Shown here: in pieces, positions 19,061 to 28,601 of the stretch | Position numbering within the stretch: position 1 is the first letter of the stretch | Layout: the number at the start of each line of letters is the position of its first letter | Assembly (NCBI GenBank): GCA_903830945.1 | Contig: CAIKVT010000010.1 | Span: forward strand, 1 to 42,262 | DNA from: an uncultured Elusimicrobia bacterium | Lineage (GTDB): Bacteria > Elusimicrobiota > Elusimicrobia > UBA1565 > UBA9628 | Length of the DNA: 42,262 bases | Direction: 5' to 3' | Program-made: the position numbers and the translations under genes | Notes under the pieces: model-generated | The model's input: the letters and a program-made list of their open reading frames with translations, nothing else | Database searches by the model: none | Told to the model about the DNA's origin: nothing

Positions 19061-19809
19061 CCCGGCTCATCCTAGGCGTGGCCTTGCTGCCTACCGCGGC
19101 ACTGACGGTATTTGCCGCGGCAGAGTCCTTGGGCTCCCTTGTGGCGAACGCGCCTTCGGCATGGTCCTTCCTGGCGGGATCCGGAGTCGCCGCTGGACTG
19201 TGGCTTTTGGGTTTGGCGGCCGAAGGCCGCGGAGAGGCCTCCGGGGCGCGGGTCTTGAGGGCCCTGCGCTGGATCTATGTGTTCGGGCATGAGTTCACCC
19301 ATGTCTTGGCCGCCTGGTCCATCGGCGCCGAGGTGCATGGTATGGAGGTTCGCAGCGACGGCGGCCATGTGGACCTCTCGCGTTCCGGAGCCTTCATTTC
19401 GCTGGCGCCCTATTGCGTGCCCATCTATACGGTCTTAGGGGTAATCGGCTATCGGATGATCCAGTGGATGGCCCCGGGTCGCGTTGGGCTGGGAGTGTTC
19501 TTGGCCTTCATGGGCGCGACCTTGGCAGGTCATTTATTCATGACCGTCGAGTGCCTCTGGCAGCGGCGGCAGCCGGACCTGGCCGCCGCCGGCGGGATGG
19601 TCTTCTCCTTGGCTGTCATTTCCCTTTGCAATGGGCTGGTCGTCATGGCGCTGACCAAGGCGTTGTTCCCGCGAGCCGTGGTCGTGGTCGAACCCCTGCG
19701 GCAGGTCCTGCACCTTTCGGCCGGTTTCTGGGCCTGGAGCTATCGGTTGCTGAAGGGAGTTCTGGGCCCTATTAAGAAGGGTTATCCTGGATTGTGGCGG
19801 TCCTCATGA
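19057..19809 (+). CDS. Polytopic membrane protein with HEFTH zinc-peptidase motif (M50-like)
   Basis: The 250-residue protein has about six hydrophobic segments. The second membrane region is followed by VFGHEFTHVLAAW, an HExxH motif (H78, E79, H82) like that of intramembrane or membrane-bound zinc peptidases of the M50 type. A second motif with the third zinc ligand, as in site-2 proteases, is not evident to me, so proteolytic activity is unproven. GTG 19057 overlaps the previous stop (GTGA), and the end overlaps the next gene (ATGA). The setting is a three-gene membrane module inside the gcv-pyrE-purB run. Confidence 0.65.
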   Translation: MTRLILGVALLPTAALTVFAAAESLGSLVANAPSAWSFLAGSGVAAGLWLLGLAAEGRGEASGARVLRALRWIYVFGHEFTHVLAAWSIGAEVHGMEVRSDGGHVDLSRSGAFISLAPYCVPIYTVLGVIGYRMIQWMAPGRVGLGVFLAFMGATLAGHLFMTVECLWQRRQPDLAAAGGMVFSLAVISLCNGLVVMALTKALFPRAVVVVEPLRQVLHLSAGFWAWSYRLLKGVLGPIKKGYPGLWRSS

Positions 19810-20396
19810 CCGATTTCCGCAGGGAGATCGGCCGCAAGGCCTTCCATATGCTCTCGCTGGTCTATCTGGCGGCTTTTCATTTCATCGGTTACCCGCGAGT
19901 GATCGTTCCCTTGGCCGCCTGGTTGGCTTTCGTGGCCGCGGTGGAGACTGAACGTTTTTCATCGGAGCGGCTCAACCGGGCGCTGACCTCGTTCTTTCGG
20001 GGCATGATGCGGGAGACGGAGCAGCGCGCTTATTCGGGCATCTTCCATACCACGGCGGGCTGCCTAGTGACGATTCTCATCGTCGGCCGCCGGCCCTGCG
20101 TGGTGACTGCGGCCTTGCTGTGTCTCGCTTTGGGCGACGCGGCCGCGGCTCTGGTCGGGAAGGCCTGGGGCCGCCATCGCTTATTTGGCTCGGCCAAATC
20201 CGTCGAGGGCAGCCTCGCGTGCCTGCTGGTCTGTCTCGGCGTCGGTTTGACGGCGGGACTGGGACCGCTGGCCGCGGCCGGCGCGGCATTCGCGGCTACT
20301 AGCGTGGAACTGATGCCCACCACGAGGTTCTTCAACGACAACCTATGGATGCCCGTGGCAGCGGCCGCGGCGGCTGCGGCTTTGGGCGCGTGTTAG
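19806..20396 (+). CDS. Dolichol kinase / CTP-dependent diacylglycerol kinase-like membrane protein
   Basis: The 196-residue polytopic membrane protein has the pattern of the SEC59/DGK1 group: an early GRKAFHMLSL, an acidic VETERF segment, YSGIFHTTAG, LALGDAAAALVGKAWGRHR and the SAKSVEGSLACL segment corresponding to the K-S-x-E-G motif. These enzymes phosphorylate a lipid alcohol, polyprenol or diacylglycerol, usually with CTP. The substrate here is unknown. ATG 19806 overlaps the stop of the upstream gene by 4 bases; GTG 19794 is a possible alternative start. Confidence 0.8.
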   Translation: MTDFRREIGRKAFHMLSLVYLAAFHFIGYPRVIVPLAAWLAFVAAVETERFSSERLNRALTSFFRGMMRETEQRAYSGIFHTTAGCLVTILIVGRRPCVVTAALLCLALGDAAAALVGKAWGRHRLFGSAKSVEGSLACLLVCLGVGLTAGLGPLAAAGAAFAATSVELMPTTRFFNDNLWMPVAAAAAAAALGAC

Positions 20397-20440
20397 TGCA
20401 GGGTTGGTGTTCCCAAACGCCGGTCTGGCTGCGACGGCGC

Positions 20441-20452
20441 ATTTGGTAGAAT
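20441..20452 (+). promoter_or_regulatory. Candidate extended -10 element before the AsmA-like gene
   Basis: TGG-TAGAAT (20444-20452) lies 14 bases before ATG 20467 in a 70-base gap. No convincing -35 box is seen. It would make asmA-pyrE-purB a separate transcription unit. Confidence 0.3.
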
Positions 20453-20466
20453 GACCGTCGATTCTT

Positions 20467-22722
20467 ATGGGTCGGCAAGGCAAAGGCGGTTTCTTCTACT
20501 ATTCCTGGAAAGGCCTGGGCTATCTTGTCCATGCCGTCCTCCGGGGGTTGGGGCTCCTCTTCTTTCTCGTCGTACTGTTGGCGGCGATCGCTTTTCTGGG
20601 GCTGCGTACCGCCTTTAATGAGGAACGTGTGCGTTCAGTTTTTGTGGACCAGCTGCAGGATCTTCTGCATCGTCCGGTCCAGATCGACAAGGTATTCCTG
20701 GGTCCGCACGGGGTCAAGCTCCAGGGCCTGCGCGTGGTGGAGCGGCTGGATATGCCGGGCCAGTACCTGCTGACCAGCGAGACGGCCTTAGTGACGGTCA
20801 AGTTCTCGGCGCTGCTGCGGCGTCGTCTGGAGCTCGACCAGGTCAGGCTGGTCGCGCCCTCGATCCAGCTTGTGCGCGACACAGCCGGGAATTGGAACCT
20901 GGCCGACATTTTCACCTCTACGTACGCCGCGCGCGGTATGCCCCTGGGCCGCTTCTCCCTGCCCTTCTCCTTGGCCGCCGACCAGATGAAGATAGATCAG
21001 GGGTTGATTACGGTCGAGGACCGGCTTAAGGACAGCAGCTACCGATTCGAGAACGTGGGCCTGTCGGTCTCCCGATTCGCCGTCGACCGGCCTTTCGACT
21101 TCACGGCCGCCTGCGATAACTCCAGCACTTTCCGCGGGCGCACGCTCAAGAGCCGGTTTTCAGTCGAGGGCATCGCGTCTGTGGCCGGCTTCGACTGGAG
21201 CCAGGCTTACCTGCGCGCCAAGCGCGTCGCTCTCACCGTGGAGGGCATCGCGGTCCGCGGCTCGGGCATCGCCACCGGGCTGCCGCCGTCGGACCTGGAC
21301 CTGGAGGCATCTCTGCCGACCCTCGGGCCCGAGGAGTGGCGGCGGCTTCTGGGCCGGGAGCTGGACCTGAGGCTGCCCGCGAGCCGCTGGCAGCTGCGCG
21401 CCGCTTTTTCGGCCGCGAGGCAGCTGCGTGTTCGGAGGTTGCGCGTGGAGGCTCCCCCACTCTCCGCCAGTGCCATGGGCCTGGTGGATTTCAGCTCGGC
21501 GACGCTCAAGGCCGAGGTCAGCGTGGCGCAGTTCCCGTTGAGCCAGGCCGGTGACGCCTATCCGGCCTGGCGGCACCTGGGTCTCAAGGGGCTCCTCAGC
21601 GGAACCATCGGCGTAGCCGGGCCTTGGAGCCGGCTCGAGGTCCGGAAGGGCAGCCTTCAGGTCAGTCACGTCGCAGGAAGTTTCCGGAATTTCACGATCG
21701 ATGGGGGAGACGTCTCAGTGGCGGCAGCGGATGGCCTTGATGATATTTCGCTATCGGTGGCGGGTGGCGAAGGGCGTTTCTACTCACATCCATTCTCGGA
21801 GCTCTCCGTCGCCGCGAGCCTCAAGAAAGACGATCTGCGGTTCGAGCGCTTGGCCCTGCGCCTGCTCGATTCCAGGGTATCCCTCAAGGCCCGGGTGCGC
21901 GACCTTAAGGATCCCAAGGAGGTGGCGATCACCGGCTCGGTCGATCGGGTGCGCTGGGAGGAGGCACAGGCCCTGGTCGGCGAGATCGCGGCTGAGGTCT
22001 CTACGCATACGGCACGTGCCTTGTCGGTTCAGCCGCGGACTTGGGTGCACACCTTTAAGTATGCCATTCCCAGGAATTTCCCCGACACGCTGGGGCATAT
22101 CACCATCCGTTCCGTGACGCACAAGAACTTCGCTTTCAACAATATGGATCTGTTGTGGGACATCCGCGGCGTGTCTCCCACCCTCAAGCACGTCAGCGGC
22201 GATGTGCGGGTGAGCTTCGGCCCGGGCCGGGTCAGCGACATCCCGGCCGTACAGGCCTCTAATAAATTTCTTAGAATAATCTTCCTTCCGTTCGTTTATA
22301 TGCACAAGATGAATAAGCTCTCCGTCTTCAGCACGGCTACCGCCTACCCCAAGAGCCTGGACTTCGCGCGCATCGAAGGCGAGTACGGCCTGCGCCAGGG
22401 CGTGGTCACCACCCGCCTGTTCCATGTGGATAGCCCGCAGATGGTGGGCTTCGCGGACGGCGTCGCGGATTTCGGTAGAGAGACGGTGGATATGATGATC
22501 CTGACTCGTCTGTCGAACTACCAGGGTCAACTGCCAGAGTGGTGGGTGGACGAGCTGGGTCGGCCGGCCATTGCTTTCCGGGTCAAGGGCGAGCTCAGCC
22601 TGCCCGATCTTGAGCCGCGGATGAGCAAGATGGCGAGCGATGAGATCGAGCGGGCCTTGGAAGAGGCGCGGGCCAAGGCCAAGAAGCGTTATGCCGTGCT
22701 GGACAAGCTCCGGCAATTATGA
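20467..22722 (+). CDS. AsmA-like envelope protein
   Basis: The 751-residue protein has one N-terminal membrane helix (about residues 20-45, LGLLFFLVVLLAAIAFLGL) and then a long, beta-rich periplasmic part. Typical AsmA features are an early RPVQIDKVFLGPHGVKLQGLRV-type repeat shown here only in part, VKFSALLRRRLELDQVRLVAPSIQLVRD, NWNLADI, and later ATLKAEVSVAQFPL and a closing DELGRPAIAFRVKGEL with a final LPDLEPRM. AsmA proteins are thought to form bridges for phospholipid transport to the outer membrane or to affect its assembly. No good Shine-Dalgarno is seen before the ATG. pyrE starts 16 bases after its stop. Confidence 0.8.
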   Translation: MGRQGKGGFFYYSWKGLGYLVHAVLRGLGLLFFLVVLLAAIAFLGLRTAFNEERVRSVFVDQLQDLLHRPVQIDKVFLGPHGVKLQGLRVVERLDMPGQYLLTSETALVTVKFSALLRRRLELDQVRLVAPSIQLVRDTAGNWNLADIFTSTYAARGMPLGRFSLPFSLAADQMKIDQGLITVEDRLKDSSYRFENVGLSVSRFAVDRPFDFTAACDNSSTFRGRTLKSRFSVEGIASVAGFDWSQAYLRAKRVALTVEGIAVRGSGIATGLPPSDLDLEASLPTLGPEEWRRLLGRELDLRLPASRWQLRAAFSAARQLRVRRLRVEAPPLSASAMGLVDFSSATLKAEVSVAQFPLSQAGDAYPAWRHLGLKGLLSGTIGVAGPWSRLEVRKGSLQVSHVAGSFRNFTIDGGDVSVAAADGLDDISLSVAGGEGRFYSHPFSELSVAASLKKDDLRFERLALRLLDSRVSLKARVRDLKDPKEVAITGSVDRVRWEEAQALVGEIAAEVSTHTARALSVQPRTWVHTFKYAIPRNFPDTLGHITIRSVTHKNFAFNNMDLLWDIRGVSPTLKHVSGDVRVSFGPGRVSDIPAVQASNKFLRIIFLPFVYMHKMNKLSVFSTATAYPKSLDFARIEGEYGLRQGVVTTRLFHVDSPQMVGFADGVADFGRETVDMMILTRLSNYQGQLPEWWVDELGRPAIAFRVKGELSLPDLEPRMSKMASDEIERALEEARAKAKKRYAVLDKLRQL

Positions 22723-22738
22723 CTCGCAGGGAGGAACC

Positions 22739-23338
22739 ATGGGTGTATTGAACAAGATGGACGTGCTGGGACTGCTGCAGGAGCATGGCGCGGTGGTGAG
22801 CGGCCATTTCCAACTGGCCTCCGGCTTGCATAGTCCGGTCTACGTGCAGACCGCCCTGGTCCTGCAATACCCGCATGTGGCCCAGCGTATCGCCAAGACC
22901 CTGGCCGCAAAGTTTCCTCAGAACGTCGACGTAGTCATCGCCCCCAATATGGTTTCCGTGGCTCTGGCCCAGGAGGTGGCGCGCGCCAAGAGATGCCGGG
23001 CGATCTTCACGGAGCGCATCGGCGGGATGATGGCTCTGCGCCGAGACTTCCGCATCGAGCGCGACGAGCGCGTCTTGATCGTCCAAGACGTCTTGACCAC
23101 CGGCCGCCTGACGGCTGAGATCGTGGTCCTGATCCAGGCGTACGGAGGCAAGGTGGCGGGAGTGGGCGCCGTGGTGGACCGTTCCGTCAAGGGCTTGGCG
23201 CTGTGCGTTCCCGTGCGCACCTTGATCTCCTATCCTCTCCAGGTCTTCTCCCCAGATTTTTGCCCGCAGTGCGCGGACCGGGTGACGCTGACCGACGCGA
23301 GCAAGAACCCGGTGGTGGGTCCAGCCGAAGGGGAATGA
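22739..23338 (+). CDS. pyrE: Orotate phosphoribosyltransferase
   Basis: The 199-residue protein matches PyrE, which makes orotidine 5'-phosphate from orotate and PRPP in pyrimidine synthesis. It has the FQLASGLHSPVYVQ start of the family, an APNMVSVALAQEVAR segment and the PRPP-binding VLIVQDVLTTGR (the usual VEDVxTTG with Gln in place of the first acid). The C-terminal region has a Cys pair (FCPQC) as in some archaeal-type or long PyrE proteins. GGGAGG lies 6 bases before ATG 22739. purB follows after 9 bases, so the pair joins pyrimidine and purine synthesis. Confidence 0.92.
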   Translation: MGVLNKMDVLGLLQEHGAVVSGHFQLASGLHSPVYVQTALVLQYPHVAQRIAKTLAAKFPQNVDVVIAPNMVSVALAQEVARAKRCRAIFTERIGGMMALRRDFRIERDERVLIVQDVLTTGRLTAEIVVLIQAYGGKVAGVGAVVDRSVKGLALCVPVRTLISYPLQVFSPDFCPQCADRVTLTDASKNPVVGPAEGE

Positions 23339-23347
23339 GGTCTTGGA

Positions 23348-24655
23348 ATGATCGAGCGCTATAGTCGTGTCGAGATGGCGCGCATCTGGGCCGAGGACAA
23401 CCGACTCAAGCTCATGCTGCGCGTCGAGGAAGCTTTCCTGGAGGTCCTGGCACCGCACAAGGCCATCCCCGCAGCCGAATTCAAGGCTTTCAAGGCCGCG
23501 GCGCACCAGGGGCTCCACGATGATGTTGTGGCTCTGGAGGCCCAGTCCGGGCATGAGGTGATCTCCCTGCTCTCGGCCGTGAGCGCGAAGATCAAGGACT
23601 CGGCTCCGACCTTGAACCGTTTCCTGCATTACGGTCTGACCTCCTCGGACATCCTGGACACGGCTCTGGCTCTGCAACTGCGGGAGGCCGCGGACCTGCT
23701 GCTCAAGGACTGGGAGGAGGTCGCCGGACGTTTGCGGACGCTATCGCGCGCGCATGCACAGACCTGGATGGTGGGACGCACGCACGGCGTGCACGCCGAA
23801 CCGATCTCTTTCGGGGTGAAGCTCGCGGGCTGGCACGCTGAGGCGCTGCGCAATATGGAGCGTCTGCGCCAGGCTCGCGAGGTCGTGGGCTTCGGCAAGC
23901 TTTCCGGCGCGGTGGGCTGCTTCACACAGGTGGGGCCTGAGCTGGAGTTCCAGGCCTTGGGCAAGCTGGATCTTAAGGCCGAGCCGGTGGCGACCCAGGT
24001 GGTCCCGCGCGATCGGCACGCGGAGTATTTCCACGCCTTAGTGCTTTCCGCCGCGGCTATCGAGCGCTTCGCTTTGGAGATCCGGCATCTGCAGCGCACC
24101 GAGGTTCTGGAGGCCGAGGAGCCTTTCGGCAAGGGGCAGAAGGGCTCATCCGCCATGCCGCACAAGCGCAATCCGATCCTTTGCGAGAACCTCTGCGGCC
24201 TGGCGCGGCTCATCCGCTCTTACGAGGGGGCGGTGGTGGAGAACATCGCCCTGTGGCACGAGCGCGACATCAGCCACTCTTCTGTCGAGCGCGTGGTGTT
24301 GCCGGACGCGCATATCCTTTTGGACTTCATGTTGGCGCGGTTCAAAAAGGTCCTGGACGGGCTGCAGGTCTACCCGGAGCGTATGAAGGAGAACATGGGC
24401 CGCTCGCTCGGGCTGGTTTTCTCTCAGACGGTCCTGCTGCGGCTGGTGGACGCGGGGCTTTCGCGAGAGGAGGCTTACGAGCTCGTGCAGCGCAATGCTA
24501 TGAAGACTTGGAAGACGCGCGAGCCGTTCCTTAAGACTTTGGAGGGGGATGCGGCGGTGACGAAGAAGCTTTCCAAGAAGGAACTGGCCGCCTGCTTCGA
24601 CCTCGATGCGTACAAGGGCGCGGTTAAGGAACTGCTCGCTCGCGGGGGCGTTTAG
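23348..24655 (+). CDS. purB: Adenylosuccinate lyase
   Basis: The 435-residue protein has all fumarase/aspartase-superfamily regions: the early YSRVEMARIW start, LTSSDILDTALALQL, the GRTHGVHAEPISFG segment with the catalytic histidine, and the signature loop GSSAMPHKRNPILCENL. It removes fumarate from SAICAR and from adenylosuccinate in purine synthesis. Its size fits the shorter bacterial form. It is the last gene of the long plus-strand run; the low-GC island begins 45 bases later. Confidence 0.96.
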   Translation: MIERYSRVEMARIWAEDNRLKLMLRVEEAFLEVLAPHKAIPAAEFKAFKAAAHQGLHDDVVALEAQSGHEVISLLSAVSAKIKDSAPTLNRFLHYGLTSSDILDTALALQLREAADLLLKDWEEVAGRLRTLSRAHAQTWMVGRTHGVHAEPISFGVKLAGWHAEALRNMERLRQAREVVGFGKLSGAVGCFTQVGPELEFQALGKLDLKAEPVATQVVPRDRHAEYFHALVLSAAAIERFALEIRHLQRTEVLEAEEPFGKGQKGSSAMPHKRNPILCENLCGLARLIRSYEGAVVENIALWHERDISHSSVERVVLPDAHILLDFMLARFKKVLDGLQVYPERMKENMGRSLGLVFSQTVLLRLVDAGLSREEAYELVQRNAMKTWKTREPFLKTLEGDAAVTKKLSKKELAACFDLDAYKGAVKELLARGGV

Positions 24656-24676
24656 TTCGGTTCCGGAGTCCTGTAG

Positions 24677-24988
<312 letters not shown>

Positions 24989-24995
24989 GGAAAAT

Positions 24996-25820
24996 ATGAG
25001 TAAAGCAAAGAAATTAACCATCGACGTCCTGGGAACGACCATTACCATCCTTTCTCAACGGGATGAGGACTACATTTCCTTGACGGATATGCTGAAGGCG
25101 AAAGACGGTGATTTTTTCATTTCAGACTGGTTGCGCAATCGCAACACCGTCGAGTTCCTCGGAATATGGGAGCGTGTTCACAACCCCGGATTCAATTATG
25201 GCGAATTCGCCATAATTAAAAGCCAAGCCGGCCTGAACAGCTACAAGATTAGCGTCAAGGAGTGGGTCGCCAAAACCCATGCCGTCGGTCTACGGGCTAC
25301 TGCGGGAAGATACGGCGGCACCTATGCCCACAAAGACATCGCCTTTGAATTCGGCATGTGGATTAGCCCCGAATTCAAGGTCTACTTGATTAAGGAGTTC
25401 CAGCGTCTCAAGGAAGACGAAAATAGACGCCTGTCACTCTCCTGGAACTTGAACCGTACCCTATCCAAACTCAACTACCACATCCACACTGACGCTATCA
25501 AGGCGCACTTGATTCCGGCCGCAGTTACGCCAGCACAGGTCGCCATCACCTACGCCAACGAGGCGGACATGCTCAATGTCGCCCTCTTTGGCCGGACAGC
25601 CAAACAATGGCGGGATGCCAACCACGCCCTGGCAGGGAACATGCGCGATTACGCCACCATCGAACAGCTGCTGGTGCTGGCCAATATCGAAGGCATGAAC
25701 GCCGAACTCATTCATATGGAATTGCCTCAAGGGAAACGCCTCAAGCGTCTCAACGAGATAGCCATCCGCCAGATACTGGTGCTCACTTCCGCTTCGGCGA
25801 TTAAAAAACTCAAGGGATAG
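24996..25820 (+). CDS. KilA-N domain protein
   Basis: The 274-residue protein has a KilA-N/APSES-like DNA-binding domain at its start (YISLTDMLKAKDGDFFISDWLRNRNTVEFL shown here only in part, then AKTHAVGLRATAGRYGGTYAHKDIAFEFGMWISPEF and LIKEFQRLKEDE). This fold is common in phages and large DNA viruses. The C-terminal half (about 150-274) is helical and I cannot name it. GGG before ATG 24996 is a weak ribosome-binding site. With the preceding GIY-YIG gene it forms a lower-GC pair set into a GC-rich housekeeping region. Confidence 0.82.
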   Translation: MSKAKKLTIDVLGTTITILSQRDEDYISLTDMLKAKDGDFFISDWLRNRNTVEFLGIWERVHNPGFNYGEFAIIKSQAGLNSYKISVKEWVAKTHAVGLRATAGRYGGTYAHKDIAFEFGMWISPEFKVYLIKEFQRLKEDENRRLSLSWNLNRTLSKLNYHIHTDAIKAHLIPAAVTPAQVAITYANEADMLNVALFGRTAKQWRDANHALAGNMRDYATIEQLLVLANIEGMNAELIHMELPQGKRLKRLNEIAIRQILVLTSASAIKKLKG

Positions 25821-25836
25821 CCAGGAGACCAAGTCC

Positions 25837-27033
25837 ATGCCCGAAACTGAAACACTCATCGCCGTGAAACTTAAGCCGGGCCAGGAAGACCGGCTTCGGG
25901 CCGGACACCTTTGGGTCTTCTCCAACGAAATCGCCCAGGTCGAAGGTAAAGCAGAGCCCGGCAGCCTCGCCCAGGTCTTTACGGCCGGCGGTGAGAGCCT
26001 TGGCTTGGCCTTCTACAACCCCAAGAGCCTTATCGCCGCGCGCATGCTGACCGCCAAGGTCGAGCCTATAGACGCCGCTTTCTTTCATAGGCGGTTCGCC
26101 GCGGCCTTGGCCTACCGCCAGAAAGTCTGCCCCGGCGAGACCTCCTTCCGACTGGCCTTCGGCGAGTCCGACGGCCTGCCCGGCCTGGTCGCGGACCGCT
26201 ACGGCGATACCATCGTCCTGCAGGTCTTCTCGGCCGGTATGGAGGCGAGGCTGCCGCTGATCGAGGCGGCCTTGAAGGAGCTCCTCGACCCCTGCGGCAT
26301 CTTTCTGAAGAACGATCACCGCCAGCGCCAGCTCGAAGGACTGCCTGGAGAATGCCGGCTGCTCTCAGGGACCGTGCCTGAGCGCGTGGCCATCAACGAA
26401 GGCGGGCTGCGTTATTGGGTCCCCATCGGGGCAGGTCAGAAGACCGGCCACTATTTCGACCAGTGCGACAACCGGGCTTTTCTGCGGCCCTATTTTTCCG
26501 GCCGCACGGTCCTGGACCTTTACTGCTACACCGGCGCCTTCGCGGTCAATGCGGCCAAGTTTGGGGCCAAGGCCGTTCTGGCCGTGGATAGCTCCGGCCC
26601 GGCCGTTGCGCTCGCTAAAGAGAACGCCAGCTTGAACGGGGTCTCGGAATTCCTTACCTGCGACGAAGCCGACGCCGAGGTCGTCTTGGAGAGCTTCGTA
26701 TCGGGCCGGCAGCCTTTCCGGCCGGACATGATACTGCTCGATCCGCCCAGCTTGGTGCCTTCCAAGAAGCACCTCTCAAAAGCCCTGCGCACCTACGCCA
26801 GGATCAACAGCCTTGCTCTCAAGGCGCTAGCCCCCGGGGGACTCCTGGCTACGTCGACCTGTTCGCACCACGTCGACCGCGAGGCTTTCGTGGGGATGCT
26901 CCGCTACGCTCAGGCCAAGGCGCGCAAGCCGGCCCGACTTGCGGCTCTCAGAGGCCAGGCCGCTGACCATCCCGTGCTCCTGGCCATGCCCGAGACCGAG
27001 TACCTGCATTTCGCTTTGCTCGAGGTCCTCTAG
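25837..27033 (+). CDS. rlmI: Class I rRNA large subunit methyltransferase (RlmI/RlmK-L type)
   Basis: The 398-residue protein has an N-terminal PUA domain (about 5-75: VKLKPGQEDRLRAGHLWVFSNE), a middle EEHD-like domain, and a C-terminal Rossmann-fold methyltransferase (about 205-398: SAM motif VLDLYCYTGAFAVNAAKFGA, acidic VDSSGPAVALAKENA, and the LLDPPSL motif). It closely follows RlmI, which makes 5-methylcytosine at 23S rRNA position 1962. AGGAGA lies 9 bases upstream of ATG. The nuclease gene begins just after its stop. Confidence 0.9.
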   Translation: MPETETLIAVKLKPGQEDRLRAGHLWVFSNEIAQVEGKAEPGSLAQVFTAGGESLGLAFYNPKSLIAARMLTAKVEPIDAAFFHRRFAAALAYRQKVCPGETSFRLAFGESDGLPGLVADRYGDTIVLQVFSAGMEARLPLIEAALKELLDPCGIFLKNDHRQRQLEGLPGECRLLSGTVPERVAINEGGLRYWVPIGAGQKTGHYFDQCDNRAFLRPYFSGRTVLDLYCYTGAFAVNAAKFGAKAVLAVDSSGPAVALAKENASLNGVSEFLTCDEADAEVVLESFVSGRQPFRPDMILLDPPSLVPSKKHLSKALRTYARINSLALKALAPGGLLATSTCSHHVDREAFVGMLRYAQAKARKPARLAALRGQAADHPVLLAMPETEYLHFALLEVL

Positions 27034-27034
27034 G

Positions 27035-28378
27035 ATGCGACGCAAGCCCGCCCCCGAGCCTCAGGGCGATGGCGGGACGCCGTCCCTGCCGGGGATGGGG
27101 CCGTCCGCTCGTCTGCCGATCGAGGCAGGGGCATCTGAACCCAGCGCCCATATCGAGTCCGATACCTCGCGCAAGTTCTCGCCTTCCAAGCTCGATACTT
27201 ACAAGGATTGCCCGCGCCGCTATCGCTTTCGCTATGTGGATGGTTTGCGGCGTCGGGTCGAAACGGCCGAGACCCTCGTGGGCTCCAGCGTGCATAAGGC
27301 TTTAGAAGGGCTCTACGCCGGCATCATCCATGGGCGCGAGTTGTCCTTGGATGAGGCGCTGGCCGTTTTCGACCAAGCTTGGACCGCCGGCTGGTCGGAT
27401 GCGGTCGTCAATCGGCACAAGGAGTACGGCCCGCAGCACCATCAATCCGCGGGCCGCGACTGCGTGCGCAATTATTTCAGCGCCTATGCGCCGTTCAAAC
27501 AGGACGCCACCTTGGCCGTGGAGAAGAGGCTGGGGTTCTCTTTGAAGGCGGATGGGGAGGACTTCCGGATCGAAGGCCTGGTCGACCGCCTGGCCCGCGT
27601 CGCTCCGGGTGTCTATGAAGTCCACGACTACAAGACCACCGCCAATCTCCCGGGACAGGCTTCTCTCGACGAGGACTGGCAGCTCGCCATCTATGACATC
27701 GCGGTCCGGGAGAACTGGCCTGATGCGCGCGAGGTCGCTCTGGTCTGGCACTTCGTGCGATTCGGGCAGACCATGAGATCGATGCGTACCGCGCCGCAGC
27801 GCGAGCAGCTGCTGGGTGATATCGCGGGGCTCATCGTACGGATCAAGCATGACCATCGCTTCCTACCCAGGCGCAGTGTTCTATGCGGCTGGTGCGAGTA
27901 TCGGGACATCTGCCCCATCTGGAAGCCGGTTCCCAGTGATGGGGGCATGTTGGCTAAGGAATATGCGGTCCAGGAATCTAAACGGCGAGGGTTACGGGAA
28001 AAGATGCATGACCTTGAGATCCAGTTTCGGCAGCTCGAGGATGACATCGTCAAGTATGCCATCGAACATGATGTCGGGCGGTTGTCCTGCTCTGAAGGTG
28101 ATGTCTTTATTACTCAGAAGGAGGACTACCACGTCCCCACCAGGACCCATGCGCCGGAGTTCTATGCGGCCCTAGAGGATCGGCTCAGGGAGACGCCGTT
28201 GTGGAAGCAGGCCGCGCATATCGACCTGCATCGGCTCTTGCAGGGCTATGACAGCGGGGAATGGGACGCCGCCGGCGCGAAGCTCGTAGAGGAAATCGTC
28301 TCAGACTGCGCCCATATCAAGCGCATCACAAAGGCGGTGGTGCGCTTTCATCTCAAGAAGGAGGAGGAACCCGAGTAA
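27035..28378 (+). CDS. PD-(D/E)XK nuclease with Fe-S cluster (RecB/Cas4-like)
   Basis: The 447-residue protein has a nuclease domain of the RecB/Cas4 type after a proline-rich lead. Key residues are H (GSSVHKALE), D184 (GLVDRLARV), and D198 and K200 (VHDYKTTA) for metal binding and catalysis, with a later Q in DEDWQLAIYDIA. Cysteines for a [4Fe-4S] cluster are one in YKDCPRRYR and three in CGWCEYRDIC. This is the arrangement of AddB/Cas4/Exo5-type nucleases. No helicase domain is present, so it is not a complete AddAB. It is adjacent to the methyltransferase gene (1-base gap) and no CRISPR array is nearby. Confidence 0.88.
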   Translation: MRRKPAPEPQGDGGTPSLPGMGPSARLPIEAGASEPSAHIESDTSRKFSPSKLDTYKDCPRRYRFRYVDGLRRRVETAETLVGSSVHKALEGLYAGIIHGRELSLDEALAVFDQAWTAGWSDAVVNRHKEYGPQHHQSAGRDCVRNYFSAYAPFKQDATLAVEKRLGFSLKADGEDFRIEGLVDRLARVAPGVYEVHDYKTTANLPGQASLDEDWQLAIYDIAVRENWPDAREVALVWHFVRFGQTMRSMRTAPQREQLLGDIAGLIVRIKHDHRFLPRRSVLCGWCEYRDICPIWKPVPSDGGMLAKEYAVQESKRRGLREKMHDLEIQFRQLEDDIVKYAIEHDVGRLSCSEGDVFITQKEDYHVPTRTHAPEFYAALEDRLRETPLWKQAAHIDLHRLLQGYDSGEWDAAGAKLVEEIVSDCAHIKRITKAVVRFHLKKEEEPE

Positions 28379-28382
28379 GAGC

Positions 28383-28586
28383 TTACGGGTCCAGCGGTTC
28401 CGCTTTGTCCTTCGAGTCCACGCCCAACTGCGCCGCGAGGCTGGAGAAGTCCATCTTCTGCCTGTCGTACTGGGCTTCCAACTCCAACCAGCCGCGGTCG
28501 AACTCGAGCGGCGTATCCTCGCCGGTCTTGCCGCCTGCGGCCTTCGTGCGCTTGCCCATCTTTTTCTTAGCGGTGATTTTCTTCAT
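28383..28586 (-). CDS. Small basic protein of unknown function
   Basis: The 67-residue protein starts with a Lys/Arg-rich segment (MKKITAKKKMGKRTKAAGGK), then has a TPLEFDRGWLELEAQYDRQKMDF stretch shown only in part and an acidic end. I recognise no family. Support for a real gene comes from an AGGGA ribosome-binding site 7 bases before ATG 28586 and a near-consensus promoter just upstream. Its basic end suggests nucleic acid or ribosome binding, which is inference. Confidence 0.65.
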   Translation of the reverse strand: MKKITAKKKMGKRTKAAGGKTGEDTPLEFDRGWLELEAQYDRQKMDFSSLAAQLGVDSKDKAEPLDP

Positions 28587-28601
28587 GGCGTCCCTGCCAA
28601 A

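Noticed and set aside
19057-19809. Call as a true site-2 protease (RseP/SpoIVFB type)
   Set aside because: The HEFTH motif is present but I cannot find the second conserved motif with the third zinc ligand, nor a PDZ domain.
27035-28378. Call as Cas4 of a CRISPR system
   Set aside because: No cas genes or repeat-spacer array lie nearby, and the protein is much longer than Cas4; it is named only by its nuclease and Fe-S motifs.
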